A DNA stretch of 57,321 nucleotides from Roseivirga sp. UBA6061 (GCA_002427745.1 DIYF01000050.1:1-57321), one strand, 5' to 3'; shown: positions 16,525-26,988, numbered from the stretch's first letter. Made by a program: numbers and translations. Notes: generated by a model not told the origin, from the letters alone.

Positions 16525-19500
16525 TTATTGCGACAAATTAAAACGGATTCTACCGCCAAAAGCAGTTCTCGCATTGAGGAAGCTGGTGGATACTCTTGGC
16601 TCATTTACATTCCTTTCAAAATAGAGCGTTACCTGGAGCGCATCACTGATATTATAGTCAAGTGTGGGGCTCATGCGGAAGATGCGTATGCCGTCTGTGA
16701 TGGTACTGGATTCTCCTATGCGTCTCTGAACGGTCTTGCCATCTCTGATGGAAAAGCCCATGTTAAATCGTAATTCGTTAGGGAGGGTTTCCTTGCGCCC
16801 GCGAATTCGGAAAGGCACTTTTACTCCGGCTCTGGCAAAACCGACCGTAATGTTCAGGTTGCTGGCAGATTGCTCTGTCACCTGAATATTAGAAAGGTTA
16901 AGTGCAATGTTGCGGTCTCTTGAATAGTCTACATCAATATTCCAGCTATTCTTTGTTCTCAGGTTTATGCCTACCAGAGGTGAGAATGATTCATTAAGAA
17001 CCAGCTGTTGTCCTATGTATACGGGAACCAGTGTGCCGTTTTCGTTGAATTGGTTTGCCTGCAGGTCGTTGGTAATGCTGTTGTTGAGTGTAAGGCCTAC
17101 CGTATATAATGGAGAGTTTACATAATTCCCCACATCATAATTACTGCTGTAGGCATGGCTTATGTTGATACTGCTGAAAACCTCCTTCAGTGCTTCCAGC
17201 TTGGCCAGCCCTCTGTAATTGAGACTCCAGTTGGGGATAGGAATTTTCGGGAAGGCGTTCAGTCTTACACCTTCTGGTGTTTTTCCTGTATAGGCAGCCA
17301 CAAAGGCCGGTATTACCACATCCTGGGAGTTGATGTCGTAAGTACCAACATCATTCAACCCGTCCAGCCTTGTCTTTACACGACTTCTGTAACTCTCAAA
17401 ATTCTGGAATAGTGGAGATTCGTCATTGGCATCGTCTTTCGTAAAAGCTGTTTTGAGCATAATAAAGCTTATGCCATAGTTACCGGAGCGATTCGGGTTA
17501 ATGCTTATGAACCCGCCTGCATCTGTATCATTTCTGAAAATCTCCTGGTAGTTTTCAGAGTGTCTCTTGGAGCCGTTCAGCGAGATGCGGAAATCGGTAA
17601 AGGGTTCGATGGCAGCCGAATAGCGGAAGGTAGTGTTTTTACTTTGCGTGAAAGGTGAGGTCAAAAATGTGCTGGGCGCATATAAGCCCTGATCGGCCAG
17701 CGTGTTTCGTATAAACGGATCCTGACTACCGAGAATAAAACCCAGACCAGGATTGCTGAATTGCCGGTCGAGGCCAAATAGGAAGACCTCGGAGAGGTAG
17801 CCCGGGAGCTCTGTGCCTTGAGTGACATTATAGTCAAAATTGACACTTCTCACACTCATTAGTGCGCGAAGTATCCCTTTAAGAACTTTTCGCTCTTCTA
17901 TAGTCTTCTTCCTTTTGGTAGTATCGGCTGCAGCAGGCGTACGGGAGCGACTGCGACTTCGACTTCGGGTCGGGGTATTTACCTTTTTAAGAACTCCGAT
18001 TTTATTGTAAAGCTTAACAAGATCAAACTTGCCATTGAGGGTGAAATCACGCTGGTTGCTGGCGAAATTGCCCAGGGTATCTGCCTGCCCCACAGCTCCT
18101 GCCTTCCAGCCAAAGCGGGTGCTATAGGTCACATCACCATTGATCCAGTCGGTGGCCGGAATCTTGTCAAAAGGCAGCGTGTAGTTGGAAGTGATGCTGT
18201 GGTCATAGTTTTTAATCCTTCCCAGTCTTTTGAAATTGGTCCAGACAGAGTCTCTTTTTACATCAGTGTTAATGTCTCCTTCCGGCTCATCAATGATGGC
18301 GCTGGCATTGGCTCTGTAGTCCAGTGTAAGTGCCCGGGTCAGATTCCAGTTTACAGAGTAAGACCGGTCAAATGTGAAAGATTTTTCAAAATAGGGATCA
18401 ATGCCATCGGTGGTGAGGTCGGCATTCCTCAGTTGCGTTCTGAGGAAGCTTCGGTTCACGTTTCCGCTGACTATGATGGAGTTGGGGATGATATTGAAAT
18501 TAACATCCTTAATGAGCTGCAGCCATTTTGAGCTGAGCCATTTCACATTTTTAAAGGGTTCAATAAACCACTCTTTGGGTTGGTAAGTATAGTTTACGGC
18601 TACTCTGTTGTTTCTGAAGTCATAGGAGGCGGTATTGACATTGCTGCGGGTAACTTCATTGTAGGCATAGGTGAAGCTGAAGTTGGCAATATCGAAAGGC
18701 AATGGTGCCCTGTTCGTGTTGGTTCTGCGCTTTCTTACGTTCGAAAAGTTGAGGCTTCGCCTGTTCGACTGATCAATCACAATATCACGGTAGGCATCTC
18801 TCTCCTGAGGATCATCAAAGGAATTCAGTACATTTTCCAGTTCCAGATCAGGGTCCAGCGGGTCGAACTGTGGGAGCGAACGTGTATTTTCAAAACTAAA
18901 GAACACTGGTATTTCCAGTCCCCAGCTTTCCGGAGTAAACTTGTCAAGGTTCAGTTTGGTAGAAATATCATATTGTGTGGTGCGCTCTCTGTTTCTGTCA
19001 GAGATTTTATCAGCAATACCACCGAAACCGATAGAGGAGTGTCTGAGGGAAGCTGAAATATTTCCCAGGTCAGCGAGGGTAGCATCAACCCTGGCATTGG
19101 CTGCGTAACCTGATTTGGTATCAAAGTCTGTTACTCTCAGTTCATTGGCCCAGATACAGAAAGTCTTGGGCTCTGCATCGGCCGATCTCGGATTACGAAT
19201 ACCAATCATCAGTGTTTGCAGTGTGCTCAGATCGGGGCGCCCGACTACTGTTACCTTATAGCGGTCTACCTGATCGCTGAATGGCAGACTCAGATTAGCA
19301 TTGAGCCTGTTTCTCAGAGCCTTGACCTCGTACAATCGGTCCAAAGCAATATCAATCTCGTTTTCCAGCGGCCAGACCTCCCGCCTGCTGATAGCTCCGG
19401 GAGGTGTCATATGAAGGGGCACCTCAATTTCATAGTAGTTTTCGGTAAAGTCGGTACCCAACCTCAGGAAAGCCGTTACCTCGCCTGGCTGGAGATCATC

Positions 19501-22500
19501 AGGGCTGTCTGCATGCAGGAACATTTTTATACGACCATAGTTGACCAGGTCCTGGTTTACATTTTTGAAAACGGCCCTGGCATCTCTGTCTCTCAGGTCT
19601 TCTACACAAAGCTGGAGCGACTGCTCGTTTCTTCTGCGCTGTACGGCAGAGGTATTGTCTCTGTCGCGCTCAATTCCAGGAGGTAGTACGTAGCCGGGAC
19701 GCCCGTCATCGGTAGCTTCGCTGTTTTCTTCTATACTCACTACAGAAACGGTGAAAGTAGGGTCAGAAGGCTCTGGAATCTCATCCAGCCCTTTTTCAAA
19801 AAGGCTTTCCTGGAAAGTTCTCCACTGGCTGCCTACCAGTCTTAAATTGACCATTCTCAAAACAACAGGCTCTTCAAAATCTGTAAGGACGGTACGGATA
19901 TAGCGAATGGACTTAAAACCATTGATGTTTCCCTGTACGCGATCTGGTTTTCTTACAGGGATTCTGAAAAGATACCACCTTACCTCATCTCCATTTACTG
20001 TGTTACTGATCTGGTCTACAATGTTGTTTCTGCCTACCTGCAACTGACCGGGACGCAGGTCAATCTGGTATTCATAATACTCTTCCAGGTCTGCCAGTGT
20101 GTTGTCTCTGTTCAGGTCTTCATTATCTGGTACGTTGGTGGCAGAGGGGGTAAAGAGGGCATTATTACCTGTTATGACTGGGCTGTTGCCTTCCAGTCCG
20201 TTAAAGTTTTTGTAGCGCTCCAGTATTTTTGCATCGGCTGCATCCAGCTCATCTCCCAGGTAGTAACTGAAGTTGTCTGCTGATGGGTCAGCCAGAAGTG
20301 CCTGAGTAGCTTCAGGAGAAAGGTTAAGGCTGTTGATATAAGTATTGAAAAAGCCGACTTCATCTGTGGATTTAAGTCCGTCAAGACCCACATCCTGATT
20401 TTCACGGGCTTCCTGACTATTGTCAAATGCGGGGTTGAGATAAGGGTTGCTGGTGACGCGTCCCCACTCATTTTCAATGATGTCACCGGGATCAGCCGTG
20501 CCATCTGCCGGTAATCCCTGCTCGAAGGCATGGCGCTCATCTCTCATAACATCCTCAGAGATACTTCCCAGCTGGAAAAGCATGGTACCTCCTGTCGTGT
20601 TGGCTTTGGGAGGATTGATACCATCATTTATAAATCCACGTACGTTGTTGGGCGTATTGTTGGTAGTATTGATATAGGGGTCCATCACCCAGAATTCCAG
20701 GTACTCTACATTGGTTTTGTCAAAATCCACCTCATTGGTGATGGCCCTGGTAATGGCTCCGAAATTAGACTTTGGATCAGGAAGTGTACCGTCCGGATTC
20801 AGGTTAGGGTTATAGTTGTACATTCCACGCTCAGAGGGGTAGTAGGCAATGTCAAACGATGGCTCATTCACCACAATCTGCTGGCGGTCTCTTTTAATCA
20901 CTTCCTGCTGACCAATAGAGCGGACGTAGTGGTTTTCAATGTCTTCGGGCTGGATGTTGGTGGGGCGTGCCCGGCCTGTACTTCTGTAAAAAACGTTATC
21001 AATGGTATACCAGGCCATTTTAGCTCTGCGGAAGTTAGCCCCAAGCCTGTCGGGTGTAGTAAGGCTCAGGTCAAAGCGGTTGTCGTCAGTTCTTGGCGTA
21101 GCTCCCATACGCCAGGCATTGATATTGCCGAGGCTGAAAGGAGTAGCTGTTGCTTCGAAGTCATCGATATAGGAAGAGCCTTCACCCTGTACTTTGTTGG
21201 AGGTACCCGGAAAGAGTGCGGCCATTTCTGCGCTGGCAGTAATAGAGGAGGGGGCTTTGGTATCAATAAACGGAAGGGCATCAATCAGACGGGTCAGTCT
21301 TCTGGATTCACCGCTGTAGTTGAAATCAAGACCGACCACCGTGTTCCGCACAGGTTCGTTGCCGATGGCTATACGACTTACCAGGGGTCTTTCATTTAAG
21401 TGAAGCAGCGTCAGCCCACCATTGACCTGATCATTGTGGAAGTACTCCACTCTGGTGCCGAAGAGTGTTCTGGACTGGAAATTGAATAAGTCCGCTTTTT
21501 CATACTCCACCCGAATCGATTTACCGGAATTGGCAATGGAGGGGTTGATGATAGTGACTTTTCCCTGAATATAATCCACAGTATAGTCAGCATTCTCGGT
21601 AAGTGGCGTATTGCCGGCATATACCGTAACACCTCCTTCAGCAATCTGAAAGGCATTCAGGTTAATTTCATTGGAAGAGCCCGATTGAAAGCTGCCCCTG
21701 AGAAAGAATTTATTGAGCCTGGAAATTAACTGAGCATCTGCCCGGGTTGTCCGATAGAGCGTGTCAAATACATATTTGTCTTTCAGGAACTGCTCGCTGG
21801 GGAGAAAGTGATTTTCCAGGGTACGGCCGAAAGGCTCCAGAACAGGGAAAATCATATACCCCCTGTCAGCGTTGATGGTGATGTCCTCTACGAAATCGAA
21901 GTTAGCGTCTTTTTGAGGGTCTCCATTTTGATTCAATCGGTCCAGGCCTAACAGTTCAATCAGGGGAATGTCCTTGGTGTTTTCTCCTTCGTGAAGACTG
22001 GGGTTGTCAATACCGGTATCATCATCGCGATATATGGTGCGCAGCTGAAAGCCTTGTCGTTCTATCTGAGCAGCATTCAGACTGTAGATGTTTTTCATCA
22101 TCAGATCCCAGGTAGGAACCCTCGTATTGATTTTACTGGGGCGCAGCAGCTTCAGGAATATCACTTCGTCTTCAGTACGGTTCTGGTAGTCCTCTGTGAG
22201 TTCTCCTACTTTGTAGCGTCTGCCCTGGAAGTTGTACTCGAAAGAAACTGCCAGTACCTCATCGCTGTTGAGGGTACTGTTCAGCGACAAGTAGCCTAGC
22301 TCGGCATTAAAATAATACTCCTGTGGGTCAAGTTTTCTGGCTCCGGTTACCCTTTCAAAGTCCTGCGCTTTTTCCAGCCCCCGGCTTTCCAGAAGGGAAC
22401 TGATTTGATCTGCCTGTCTGAAATTCGGATCTCCTGTCAGATTGGCGAAAAGGCTGTTGGCATCATTCGATGCCGGTGATGAAGGGTTACCGTTACCAAC

Positions 22501-23667
22501 AAAAGCGTTACCATCCTGAAAAATCACCTCGCCTTCGCCCAGGTCCATAAAGGCAGCAAAGTTTCGCAAGGTCTGTGTATCGTTCGTACGGTTCAGGACA
22601 TATACCTCCAGTCGCGTCACATTAAGTCCGGAGATGACAGAAGGGATACTTCTCAGCCAGTTTTCATAATTGTCCCGGAAAAAATGGCCCAGGAAAAAGT
22701 GGCGGTTTTCATCATAATCAGAAGCCCTGATCTCAAAATCACTCCGTTGTATACCTCCCTCAACTGTAACACTTTCAATTTGTCCCCGCTGCGTAGCGGC
22801 CAGTGCGGTAACGTATACCTTACCGAATTGTAGCTGAGTTTTGAAACCAAAAAGGTTCTGTGCTCCGGTGATGAGGCTGTTGGCAATTGGGAGCGACACG
22901 TTACCCAGCTCTATGGATTTGACGATGTCTGATTCCAGCCCTCCAAACTCTACCTTAAGCTGGTTTTCAAAATCGAATGAGTTGTTATTGTTGAAGTTGG
23001 CACCTAGCTTCAACTTGGAGCCAATGGTACCCTGCAGGCTCATGTTGATGTTCTGATCAAAATCGAAAGCTCCTGTTCTCTGCTGTCGAATGGGAATGGC
23101 CGGGTTGTCCACCCGTTGAAAACGCGCACCAAAATCAAGCTGCACAAAGCCATTGGTATTGATCAGTATCTGGTCTCCTCCAAACAGCCGATCGAAAAAG
23201 GGGCTCAGTGCGATAGGAGGGATTAACTGTCTTCTGTTGGTAACGGCACTTTCGCCATCGAGCGCTTCTGCCTTATCTCTGAAAAATTCCCGGTTTGCTT
23301 CGTCTTGTCTTCTCTTCAAAGCTTCTGAAAAAGGAAGCAGGGTAGGAGGACGGAAGTAGATAGAACCCAGAGATTCGTTGAGAACATAATTATTCGCGGT
23401 ATCTATTTTAATCGTCTGATTGAGATAGCCGGGACTGTTGAAGAGCAATGGAGATCTGCGGAGACGGTATGACAACGGGTCACCGAGTCGCCACTGCAGC
23501 CCGAAGGTGGGGTAGGGAGACCTGACATATTTGGAAGTGTCAGACCTGACTGTGTCCTGCGTCTGTGTTTGCTGAAATTCATAGCGCGCACTTAAGGCAT
23601 GAGACATGCTTACCAGCAGTATACCTACCAGAAGTGGAATTGATATTTTGTTGAACAGGTTGGTCAA
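16525..23667 (-). CDS. sprA: T9SS translocon / gliding motility protein SprA (Sov)
   Basis: A 2380-residue protein, the usual giant size of SprA, which forms the very large outer-membrane beta-barrel pore of the type IX secretion system. Recognisable parts are an N-terminal signal region (hydrophobic LLVGILLVSM, about residues 12-21), YPTFGLQWRLGDPLSY near 53, the G-x-G-x-SYIDDFE motif in the first third, CIWANELRVTDF at the end of the middle, and a beta-strand-rich C-terminus ending RFNLSQ. The start is a TTG at 23667, since the only other candidate, ATG at 23607, would remove most of the signal sequence. An Arg-Ser dipeptide run (about 17941-17970) sits in a predicted loop. It lies 16 bp after ruvA. 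PorV and PorU are 10 kb away. Confidence 0.96.
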   Translation of the reverse strand: MTNLFNKISIPLLVGILLVSMSHALSARYEFQQTQTQDTVRSDTSKYVRSPYPTFGLQWRLGDPLSYRLRRSPLLFNSPGYLNQTIKIDTANNYVLNESLGSIYFRPPTLLPFSEALKRRQDEANREFFRDKAEALDGESAVTNRRQLIPPIALSPFFDRLFGGDQILINTNGFVQLDFGARFQRVDNPAIPIRQQRTGAFDFDQNINMSLQGTIGSKLKLGANFNNNNSFDFENQLKVEFGGLESDIVKSIELGNVSLPIANSLITGAQNLFGFKTQLQFGKVYVTALAATQRGQIESVTVEGGIQRSDFEIRASDYDENRHFFLGHFFRDNYENWLRSIPSVISGLNVTRLEVYVLNRTNDTQTLRNFAAFMDLGEGEVIFQDGNAFVGNGNPSSPASNDANSLFANLTGDPNFRQADQISSLLESRGLEKAQDFERVTGARKLDPQEYYFNAELGYLSLNSTLNSDEVLAVSFEYNFQGRRYKVGELTEDYQNRTEDEVIFLKLLRPSKINTRVPTWDLMMKNIYSLNAAQIERQGFQLRTIYRDDDTGIDNPSLHEGENTKDIPLIELLGLDRLNQNGDPQKDANFDFVEDITINADRGYMIFPVLEPFGRTLENHFLPSEQFLKDKYVFDTLYRTTRADAQLISRLNKFFLRGSFQSGSSNEINLNAFQIAEGGVTVYAGNTPLTENADYTVDYIQGKVTIINPSIANSGKSIRVEYEKADLFNFQSRTLFGTRVEYFHNDQVNGGLTLLHLNERPLVSRIAIGNEPVRNTVVGLDFNYSGESRRLTRLIDALPFIDTKAPSSITASAEMAALFPGTSNKVQGEGSSYIDDFEATATPFSLGNINAWRMGATPRTDDNRFDLSLTTPDRLGANFRRAKMAWYTIDNVFYRSTGRARPTNIQPEDIENHYVRSIGQQEVIKRDRQQIVVNEPSFDIAYYPSERGMYNYNPNLNPDGTLPDPKSNFGAITRAITNEVDFDKTNVEYLEFWVMDPYINTTNNTPNNVRGFINDGINPPKANTTGGTMLFQLGSISEDVMRDERHAFEQGLPADGTADPGDIIENEWGRVTSNPYLNPAFDNSQEARENQDVGLDGLKSTDEVGFFNTYINSLNLSPEATQALLADPSADNFSYYLGDELDAADAKILERYKNFNGLEGNSPVITGNNALFTPSATNVPDNEDLNRDNTLADLEEYYEYQIDLRPGQLQVGRNNIVDQISNTVNGDEVRWYLFRIPVRKPDRVQGNINGFKSIRYIRTVLTDFEEPVVLRMVNLRLVGSQWRTFQESLFEKGLDEIPEPSDPTFTVSVVSIEENSEATDDGRPGYVLPPGIERDRDNTSAVQRRRNEQSLQLCVEDLRDRDARAVFKNVNQDLVNYGRIKMFLHADSPDDLQPGEVTAFLRLGTDFTENYYEIEVPLHMTPPGAISRREVWPLENEIDIALDRLYEVKALRNRLNANLSLPFSDQVDRYKVTVVGRPDLSTLQTLMIGIRNPRSADAEPKTFCIWANELRVTDFDTKSGYAANARVDATLADLGNISASLRHSSIGFGGIADKISDRNRERTTQYDISTKLNLDKFTPESWGLEIPVFFSFENTRSLPQFDPLDPDLELENVLNSFDDPQERDAYRDIVIDQSNRRSLNFSNVRKRRTNTNRAPLPFDIANFSFTYAYNEVTRSNVNTASYDFRNNRVAVNYTYQPKEWFIEPFKNVKWLSSKWLQLIKDVNFNIIPNSIIVSGNVNRSFLRTQLRNADLTTDGIDPYFEKSFTFDRSYSVNWNLTRALTLDYRANASAIIDEPEGDINTDVKRDSVWTNFKRLGRIKNYDHSITSNYTLPFDKIPATDWINGDVTYSTRFGWKAGAVGQADTLGNFASNQRDFTLNGKFDLVKLYNKIGVLKKVNTPTRSRSRSRSRTPAAADTTKRKKTIEERKVLKGILRALMSVRSVNFDYNVTQGTELPGYLSEVFLFGLDRQFSNPGLGFILGSQDPFIRNTLADQGLYAPSTFLTSPFTQSKNTTFRYSAAIEPFTDFRISLNGSKRHSENYQEIFRNDTDAGGFISINPNRSGNYGISFIMLKTAFTKDDANDESPLFQNFESYRSRVKTRLDGLNDVGTYDINSQDVVIPAFVAAYTGKTPEGVRLNAFPKIPIPNWSLNYRGLAKLEALKEVFSSINISHAYSSNYDVGNYVNSPLYTVGLTLNNSITNDLQANQFNENGTLVPVYIGQQLVLNESFSPLVGINLRTKNSWNIDVDYSRDRNIALNLSNIQVTEQSASNLNITVGFARAGVKVPFRIRGRKETLPNELRFNMGFSIRDGKTVQRRIGESSTITDGIRIFRMSPTLDYNISDALQVTLYFERNVNEPRVSTSFLNARTAFGGRIRFNLSQ

Positions 23668-23683
23668 TTTTTGAACAAAAGTA

Positions 23684-24277
23684 CTAGGCAGATTTTAGTG
23701 CCAGTTTGATCAATTCCTCAAGGCTCACCTGCCCGTCAGCATTTTTCAAAATTTTGTCAATAGTTTTCTGTGCGGCCACCTTGTTGATGCCCAATGTTAC
23801 TAACGCAGCAAGTGCCTCGTTTCTTATAGCCGCAGTGCCGGAAGTAGAAATATTTTGCAGAGGAGATTCTGACTGACCCTTACCTACTTTGTCTTTGAGC
23901 TCAAGTATGATCCTTTGTGCCGTTTTAGCACCGATGCCTTTGACTCCCTGTATGGTTCTGACATCTTCAGAAAGTATAGCATGCTCAACCTCAGCCGGAC
24001 TGAGTGAAGAGAGTACCATTAAGCCGGTAGACGGGCCAACACCGGAGATAGAGATCAGGTGAAGAAAGAGGTCTTTTTCATGTGTATCGGCAAAGCCAAA
24101 AAGTGTCTGGGCATCTTCCTTCACATGGAAATAGGTAACCAGCTTGCAGTTCTCCTGGTCTTTGATTTGTCCATAGGTATGAAGCGAGATTTTTATTTCG
24201 TACCCAACCCCTTGAATATCAATGATAACAAAGGTTGGATCCTTGTAGGCTAATTTGCCATTTATGTATGCAAACAT
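23684..24277 (-). CDS. ruvA: Holliday junction branch migration complex subunit RuvA
   Basis: A 197-residue subunit that binds four-way junctions and loads the RuvB motor. It has the OB-fold start MFAYINGKLAYKDPTF, helix-hairpin-helix repeats (LISISGVGPSTGLMVLS and IQGVKGIGAKTAQRIILELKDK), and the small C-terminal RuvB-binding domain. I chose the ATG at 24277. The longer frame from 24313 adds 12 non-family residues and would overlap the terminator hairpin of the preceding gene. sprA follows 16 bp downstream. Confidence 0.97.
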   Translation of the reverse strand: MFAYINGKLAYKDPTFVIIDIQGVGYEIKISLHTYGQIKDQENCKLVTYFHVKEDAQTLFGFADTHEKDLFLHLISISGVGPSTGLMVLSSLSPAEVEHAILSEDVRTIQGVKGIGAKTAQRIILELKDKVGKGQSESPLQNISTSGTAAIRNEALAALVTLGINKVAAQKTIDKILKNADGQVSLEELIKLALKSA

Positions 24278-24296
24278 CGGATTGCGGGTAAGTCTT

Positions 24297-24326
24297 AAAA
24301 AGCAAAAAGGCAAGAAACCCTGCCTT
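24297..24326 (-). terminator. Intrinsic terminator after the DUF4837 gene
   Basis: On the minus strand AAGGCA (from 24326) pairs with TGCCTT (to 24307), followed by TTTGCTTTTT. It lies about 60 nt after the stop at 24387 and before ruvA. Confidence 0.7.
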
Positions 24327-24386
24327 CGCTTAAAATTAAGAATTATCGCTTAAAGTCTGTGATTTTCAGGCCAAAAAGACCGTCTG

Positions 24387-25508
24387 TCAGACATTAGATG
24401 CGCGGAATGTCGTCAATAGAGCTTCCAGCTGTCTGATAGACTCTCTGTGCTCTTCATTGGGGTGAATAACAAAGCCTTCGATATAGTAGAGTCTTTTGCT
24501 TTCCTCGTCCACAAAGGTGTAACTCACAAAGGAACCACCGATAGAGTTATTATTGGTCTTCCAGGCACCTTTGGTCTCAACGGTATAATTGTCGTTGAAG
24601 CTGATGGTTCTAGAAGCAATCGGTACATAGGTTTCTTCAGTGGTCATGTAAGACTCCTTGTTGTCAGGGTCTCCATAGATATACTTTTTGCCTATCTCAT
24701 TGCGCAGACCAATGATCTTGGCTTTCTCAAACTCCTCACGGGAAGTGTAGTCTTTGAAATAGACAAACAGGTTCTTACTGGCTCCTGTAGCCGGCAGATA
24801 ACGGGCCCACATGAAATCTTCTTCACTCATGGCCAGCTCATAGCTACCGGGAATCTTAATGGTATAGCCAAACTTCTCTTTGAGGCTCGCGACAATGTTT
24901 CTCGTGGCAGAACTCATGCCTAATTCGTTCGCCAGCCTCTGTCTTTCAGCAATGTTGAAGTAGTTGCGGATCTTTTCCTGGTTTTCAGGGTTGGTCAAAT
25001 GACTGATCAGTGTCTTTTTGTCTTTGCCAAAGAGTTGTAAAACCTTCTGACCCCGGGCATACTGATCATCCGAAGTATTCATGAAGAGATTGGTGTTTGA
25101 CCTGATTCTTTCTTTTGAGTTATCTGAGAAAGTGTTCTGTAACCACTTGTCTGCTGGTTGATTACCCTCCAGTGTAGTGACATACACGAGGTTTTTAGCA
25201 GTTTTCAACAGCTTATTGAATTGAAAAGGATCGATGATGCGCGTAACGAAATAGGGCTCGTTTCTCAAGAGGCCCGGCACGCTGGCATGGAATACTTCCT
25301 TCAGAGCAACTCCCATTTCACCTTTCCATTCCTCCTTGTTCATAACGATCACAACTTCTCCATACTCACCGGCAGCTTCAGGTAGAAAACTGGTCTTTTT
25401 AGCAGTCTTTTCTCCTTCACCTTCTTCGTTGGATTTTTTATCGGATGACTCTCCCGCACAAGCTCCCAGGAGCAGCATGCTGAACAGGAATGGGATAAGC
25501 TTTTTCAT
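24387..25508 (-). CDS. DUF4837 family lipoprotein
   Basis: A 373-residue predicted lipoprotein: signal sequence with lipobox LLLGAC (Cys at 17), then a Glu/Lys-rich spacer and a globular domain. The domain contains YGEVVIVMNKEEWKGEMG and LAMSEEDFMWARY, recognised as DUF4837, a family found in Bacteroidota and without assigned function. The repeated NKEEW and adhesive beta-rich character do not reveal a reaction. It is flanked upstream by a lytic transglycosylase gene (99 bp gap) and downstream by a terminator and ruvA, so it is probably monocistronic or the end of the transglycosylase operon. Confidence 0.83.
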   Translation of the reverse strand: MKKLIPFLFSMLLLGACAGESSDKKSNEEGEGEKTAKKTSFLPEAAGEYGEVVIVMNKEEWKGEMGVALKEVFHASVPGLLRNEPYFVTRIIDPFQFNKLLKTAKNLVYVTTLEGNQPADKWLQNTFSDNSKERIRSNTNLFMNTSDDQYARGQKVLQLFGKDKKTLISHLTNPENQEKIRNYFNIAERQRLANELGMSSATRNIVASLKEKFGYTIKIPGSYELAMSEEDFMWARYLPATGASKNLFVYFKDYTSREEFEKAKIIGLRNEIGKKYIYGDPDNKESYMTTEETYVPIASRTISFNDNYTVETKGAWKTNNNSIGGSFVSYTFVDEESKRLYYIEGFVIHPNEEHRESIRQLEALLTTFRASNV

Positions 25509-25607
25509 ATTGACTAATTTTTTAGTTATTCCTCTAAGGAAGTTAAAATTACTACTTATAACAAATATTTTTCACTAAAGTTTTAGTTGTTGCTTCAGGT
25601 GGCTGTT

Positions 25608-26972
25608 TTAGCCGATTTTAAGCTTCATTCCCGGTTTCAGACTGTTGGTCTTCAGGCCATTGAGCTGCTTGATTCTCTCTATGGTCAGCCCTTTGTACAT
25701 TCTGGAAATATCCCAGAGAGTATCTCCTGATTGAACCACATGCAGTTTGGAGCTGGGAATGGGCTGATCTCTGACGATCTGTCTTCTGGTGCTTACGGTG
25801 TTATCATAAAAATCAGGTCCTGTCCAGATGTTAAGTCGCTGGCCTACTCTGATCATAGAGCCACGGATGTTGTTCCAGGCTTTCAGGTCGCTGAGTTTTA
25901 CCTTGTGCTTGCGGGCTATGGTGCCGAGTACGTCTCCGCTTCTTACACGATAGACTACCTTTTCACGTCCGAAAGTGCTGCCCGGCATATTCTTGGCCAT
26001 TTTCTCAAACTCCTTTTTACCTGCTTCGGCTTTTGCCAGTACCCTGGTTTCGTTGAGCTTATAGTTTTCCATTTCGGCCCTGGGCACTCTGAGCTCGAAA
26101 TTTTTCGCATGGGCCGGAATAGCTCCCTTTTTTATGGCGGGGTTGAGTTGCTTAAGAGTTTCCAGGTCCATACCGCTTTCTTCTGCAAAGGCTTTGAGGT
26201 AAACGAACTGATTGGTTTTTACAATATCAAACTCAACAGGGTAGACCGGATCGGTCACGAAGATATTGTGCTCGTCTGCGTACTCCATGGTATAGGTGAT
26301 GGCAGCAAACTGGGGTACATACGAGCGGGTTTCACGGGGTAAGTATCGATATACTTTCCAGAAATCATTTTTGCGACCGGCCCTCCTCATGGCACGCATT
26401 ACGTTACCGATACCGCTGTTGTAAGCGGCCAGGGTCATTTTCCAGTCTTTGAAAAAACCGTAAAGCCACTTGATATATTTACAGGCAGCTTCCGTTGACT
26501 TTTCCGGGTCCATGCGCTCGTCTATATACCAGTCTATTTTGAGTCCCTGCTCTCTGCCGGTAGGGCGCATAAACTGCCACAGACCGACTGCTTTAGGGCC
26601 CGATACGGCCTTTGGGTTAAGTCCTGCTTCTATAATGGGCAAATATTTCAGCTCATCTGGCAGTCCATACTTTTTCAGATATTTTTCGAAAATGGGTATG
26701 TAGAGGGCCTCTCTTCTCAGCATTTCACGGCTGTATTCCCTGTTTCTTATGGTAAAATAGTTGACAAAGGCCATGACCCTGTCATTGAAAGCAATGTCTA
26801 TTTCCAGGTCAAGCTTATCATAGCGCTTCCTGATCTCGTCATAGCTGAAATCGGGAGCGTAATCGTAGGTGGGTTTGGGGTTTTCAGCCCTGGTCTGATT
26901 CGTGTTTTGTGCTAATGCGCTGAATGGCAGCATAACTGCCCAAAATAAAACTACGATAACTCTGATCTTCAT
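25608..26972 (-). CDS. Lytic transglycosylase with two LysM domains (MltD-like)
   Basis: A 454-residue exported murein hydrolase that cuts glycan strands with formation of 1,6-anhydro ends. After the signal peptide (ending ALAQ, about residue 22) comes a transglycosylase SLT domain at about 95-245. Its catalytic Glu is in LPIIEAGLNP, and GLWQFM, AAYNSG and YVPQ are the usual downstream motifs. Two LysM peptidoglycan-binding domains follow, at about 341-385 (YRVRSGDVLGTIARKHKV) and about 410-454 (HVVQSGDTLWDISRMY). The layout equals MltD. It lies 16 bp downstream of gatA and belongs to the tatA-gatA run. Confidence 0.93.
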   Translation of the reverse strand: MKIRVIVVLFWAVMLPFSALAQNTNQTRAENPKPTYDYAPDFSYDEIRKRYDKLDLEIDIAFNDRVMAFVNYFTIRNREYSREMLRREALYIPIFEKYLKKYGLPDELKYLPIIEAGLNPKAVSGPKAVGLWQFMRPTGREQGLKIDWYIDERMDPEKSTEAACKYIKWLYGFFKDWKMTLAAYNSGIGNVMRAMRRAGRKNDFWKVYRYLPRETRSYVPQFAAITYTMEYADEHNIFVTDPVYPVEFDIVKTNQFVYLKAFAEESGMDLETLKQLNPAIKKGAIPAHAKNFELRVPRAEMENYKLNETRVLAKAEAGKKEFEKMAKNMPGSTFGREKVVYRVRSGDVLGTIARKHKVKLSDLKAWNNIRGSMIRVGQRLNIWTGPDFYDNTVSTRRQIVRDQPIPSSKLHVVQSGDTLWDISRMYKGLTIERIKQLNGLKTNSLKPGMKLKIG

Positions 26973-26988
26973 CTGTCTGGCTCCGGAA

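Noticed and set aside
20530..21399. 289-codon open frame on the plus strand inside sprA
   Set aside because: Antisense to a fully conserved sprA region, with no recognisable domain. Long reverse-frame openings are common in such genes.
16525..23667. Possible frameshift or gene split in sprA
   Set aside because: The frame is open over 2380 codons with conserved motifs from end to end; size is normal.
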